A DNA stretch of 8,177 nt, taken from Planctomycetaceae bacterium. GTDB taxonomy: Bacteria; Planctomycetota; Planctomycetia; Pirellulales; Thermoguttaceae. The notes beneath the pieces are model-generated. The model searched no databases. It was not told the DNA's origin and worked only from the letters and a program-made list of their open reading frames with translations. The stretch covers positions 1 through 8,177 of the forward strand of contig DOMV01000445.1 of assembly GCA_003509805.1 (NCBI GenBank), in the 5' to 3' direction. Made by a program: the position numbers and the translations under genes. This document shows, one piece after another, positions 6,450 to 8,177 of the stretch (its first letter is position 1; each line of letters begins with the position of its first letter).

Positions 6450-7327
6450 GACATCCCTCTTTTCAGGGCAATGAACAAAATGTAACGATGTTCCCAACCG
6501 GTTTCGATTTTATCGAGTTCGTCGGCGAACCAATCCCGGACCGGTCCCGTTTTGCGGAGCGGCAACACGGCATCGAATCCCGCCAAAACGCCGGTTCCCA
6601 AGAGCCAGTCGAGCCGGTTTTCGGACGGATATCGAATCGCGGCGGCCCCCTCTTCAATGCGATCGACCGTGAAACGGTGTTTCGCCAGCAAACGGGAAAT
6701 TTCCGTTTGATCTTTGGGAAACCGGGGCCAAACAGCCTTTTGAAGCGAATCGGGAAAGCGTCTCATGGCCTTCCGGAACAGGTCGAAAACGGCGGGGATG
6801 GTGTTGAGCCGATTGACGATCACGGCAAGACCGCCGCCGGACGCGAGTGTTCGGGCGGATTCGACAACAATCGCCGCCGGATTTGAATAGCCGATGGCCC
6901 AGCCGGAAAAGATCAGGTCGAATGCGTTCGACGGTTGTCGTTTCAGGCAATCGAGCATGTCGTCGCAACGAAATTCAATACCGGCTCCGTGATTCGCAAG
7001 ACGTTGTTTCGCCTTTTCGAGCATGACGGATGAAATATCGACGGCGGTGATCGCAGCATCGGGATATTGCTCCCGAAGCCGGGCCGTCGAATAACCGCTT
7101 CCGCAACCGGGTTCCAGTATTCTGTTCGCGTTTGGAAAAGACGGGGCGAGCAGTTCGTGAAGCCGATCCGTCGTCGATTGAAGATGAACGAGCCAATTGC
7201 GGTCGTAGGTTTCCGCAATCGCGTCGTAACTTTCGGCGACATCTTCAAGGCGGAGCCAATGACCGGCAACGGCAAGATTCAAGGCCCGGAGGTTGAGGCG
7301 AAGGCGATTCCAAAACGATTGGATCAT
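6428..7327 (-). CDS. Class I SAM-dependent methyltransferase
   Basis: This 299-residue protein has a Rossmann-type methyltransferase fold of the UbiE/BioC-like kind. SAM-binding motif I is LEPGCGSGYS (71-80). The acidic residue after strand 2 is in VDIS (96-99). CDD at 121-123 fits the adenine-contacting loop, and FDLIFSGWAIGY (136-147) is motif post-II. The YDAIAETYDRNW segment (34-45) before the core is typical of methyltransferases acting on small molecules or lipids. The C-terminal 100 residues (about 200-299) are variable and probably determine substrate choice. The start at 7327 overlaps the stop of the upstream membrane-protein gene (ATGA), with GGAG eight bases before it. The same frame stays open to 7999, but that extension is a chance by-product of the overlapping gene. 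The substrate cannot be named; an origin in quinone, polyketide or lipid tailoring is only a guess. Confidence 0.93.
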   Translation of the reverse strand: MIQSFWNRLRLNLRALNLAVAGHWLRLEDVAESYDAIAETYDRNWLVHLQSTTDRLHELLAPSFPNANRILEPGCGSGYSTARLREQYPDAAITAVDISSVMLEKAKQRLANHGAGIEFRCDDMLDCLKRQPSNAFDLIFSGWAIGYSNPAAIVVESARTLASGGGLAVIVNRLNTIPAVFDLFRKAMRRFPDSLQKAVWPRFPKDQTEISRLLAKHRFTVDRIEEGAAAIRYPSENRLDWLLGTGVLAGFDAVLPLRKTGPVRDWFADELDKIETGWEHRYILFIALKRGMSCDSVKR

Positions 7328-7851
7328 TGTTCCGGCTCCGGGGGCGCCGTGTTTGCGAGGGGGCGACGTACTTTTCCGCTTTCCAATTCTTTGCGGTAGG
7401 AATAGCAGGCGATTCCGTACAGGACGGTCGGGATCAAAAGGCGGAGCGGCGTGATGATGGCGGCAAACATGACGACCGCGTGCAACATGTTCAAACAGAT
7501 CATCGCCGTCATGGCCGTCGTGAATTTCGCATAGGCCAACAGGCAGCGAAAAAGGATATAGACGGCAACCAGAACGCCGAACGAGATCGGAATGCCGGTA
7601 TAGACGAAAATCTCGACGATGAATCGCCCCTCGTCCGGGACATGCGGTATCCGTAGGAGTTCCCGATACATAAAGCACCAGACGGCGAGATGCCCCAGTG
7701 CCGTGAGGTGGAACTGGATGACAAAAGCGATGTCGACCAAGCGCTTTTGGTACGGCGTCGGGAGAGGGATGTCGTTCTTCATTTGACCGGCAGGGTGGGT
7801 GTTTGCTGTGGAAATGCGCCTTTTTACAATTCCGTTGAGAACCGGGTTCAT
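7324..7851 (-). CDS. Small multi-pass membrane protein, unrecognised
   Basis: I do not recognise this protein. From the ATG at 7851 it has 175 residues; from the ATG at 7782 it has 152. Neither start has a clear Shine-Dalgarno sequence. The 7782 start gives a natural membrane-protein beginning (MKNDIPLPTPYQKRL) but leaves a leader of over 100 bases. Hydrophobic segments in the 152-residue numbering lie at about 17-40, 54-79, 87-110 and 111-128, so four helices are likely. A basic, proline-rich tail (131-152) is probably cytoplasmic. No catalytic motif is evident. It is the first gene of the minus-strand cluster, and its stop overlaps the methyltransferase start by four bases, which strongly suggests a joint role, for example as a membrane partner or a transporter-like subunit. 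Confidence 0.75.
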   Translation of the reverse strand: MNPVLNGIVKRRISTANTHPAGQMKNDIPLPTPYQKRLVDIAFVIQFHLTALGHLAVWCFMYRELLRIPHVPDEGRFIVEIFVYTGIPISFGVLVAVYILFRCLLAYAKFTTAMTAMICLNMLHAVVMFAAIITPLRLLIPTVLYGIACYSYRKELESGKVRRPLANTAPPEPEQ

Positions 7852-7919
7852 TTGCCGCGAATTCCCGCCCCGCATTCTCAATCGCGAATCGACCGAAATA
7901 GCGCCGCGCCTCTCGACTC

Positions 7920-7948
7920 ATTTTATCCGAAACGAACAGTCGCGTCGA
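7920..7948 (-). promoter_or_regulatory. Candidate promoter of the minus-strand operon
   Basis: Read on the minus strand, TCGACG (7948-7943) and TAAAAT (7925-7920) are separated by exactly 17 bases. They match the -35 and -10 consensus at four and five of six positions. A transcript would begin near 7913, about 60 bases before the ATG at 7851 and 130 before the ATG at 7782. It is the only well-spaced pair I found between the operon and the window end. Confidence 0.4.
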
Positions 7949-8177
7949 GAGAATCGCCCATAATGTTCGCGACTTCAGTCTGCGGTTGCGCAATTGCACA
8001 AATCAGGAAGCACGAATCCGGAAGAACCTCTTGCATAAATTTTGCTACAGACTAGAATATGGAACGGTCGCAGGTCGGGTTTGTACTGAAATCCCGTGAA
8101 TTTCCTGAAAAGACATTTCCCGAAGACGGACCCCGTTGTATACCGTAAACGGCCTGAAACTACGGCATGTTTTTTCC
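7949..8177. other. Non-coding stretch at the right edge
   Basis: Apart from the palindrome at 7986-8001, no gene, RNA or terminator is convincing. At 8141-8153 the sequence TACCGTAAACGGC repeats exactly the 13 bases at 4296-4308 that begin repeat copy B. The similarity fades after about 17 bases, so it may be only a shared motif. The neighbouring gene lies outside the window. Confidence 0.5.
7986..8001. promoter_or_regulatory. Near-perfect 16-base palindrome, possible operator
   Basis: TTGCGCAATTGCACAA reads the same on both strands apart from one mismatched pair. It lies about 40 bases upstream of the candidate -35 of the minus-strand operon, a position suited to a dimeric activator or repressor. 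No regulator gene is in the window, so the binding protein is unknown. Confidence 0.35.

Noticed and set aside
7782..7920. A short precursor peptide gene for the radical SAM/SPASM enzyme
   Set aside because: The reading frames here give only a possible N-terminal extension of the membrane protein, without a Gly-Gly site, cysteine pattern or Shine-Dalgarno sequence.
7328..7999. Upstream extension of the methyltransferase frame to 523 residues
   Set aside because: The added 224 residues overlap the small membrane protein in another frame, show no domain, and pass through the candidate promoter; the ATG at 7327 has a Shine-Dalgarno sequence and the normal family N-terminus.

Overview
The window looks like part of a chromosome from the PVC group (Planctomycetes, Verrucomicrobia, Lentisphaerae). 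This rests on three things: a short ECF-like sigma factor next to a FecR-type anti-sigma membrane protein of the kind that is abundant in those phyla, moderately high GC, and weak or missing Shine-Dalgarno sequences at several starts. The exact lineage cannot be fixed from this sequence.

Layout. Bases 1-379 are a non-coding leader. It holds one copy of a dispersed repeat (53-191, minus orientation), two candidate -10 boxes and two inverted repeats. A two-gene plus-strand unit follows: a sigma factor (380-928) and, 6 bases later, a 1108-residue FecR-domain membrane protein (935-4261). The FecR protein carries an unusually large predicted extracytoplasmic part that resembles a family of secreted propeller-like proteins of unknown function. 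Bases 4262-4488 separate this unit from a convergent minus-strand cluster and contain a second copy of the repeat (4300-4441, plus orientation). The sigma/FecR cassette is therefore bracketed by inverted copies of one repeat.

The rest is a minus-strand cluster, probably one operon, read from about 7920 down to 4489. In order it encodes a small multi-pass membrane protein, a class I SAM-dependent methyltransferase (4-base overlap with the previous gene), a radical SAM/SPASM protein (22-base overlap) and a DUF2238-like multi-pass membrane protein (35-base gap). Bases 7852-8177 are non-coding, with a candidate promoter and a near-perfect 16-base palindrome.

How the genes may work together. The sigma factor and FecR protein are expected to form a cell-surface signalling pair: the outer domain senses something and the cytoplasmic N-terminal segment controls the sigma factor. 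The minus-strand operon combines two SAM-using enzymes with two membrane proteins, which suggests modification of a small molecule, lipid or peptide near the membrane. No substrate can be named. No RNA gene, CRISPR array, transposase or phage gene was seen.
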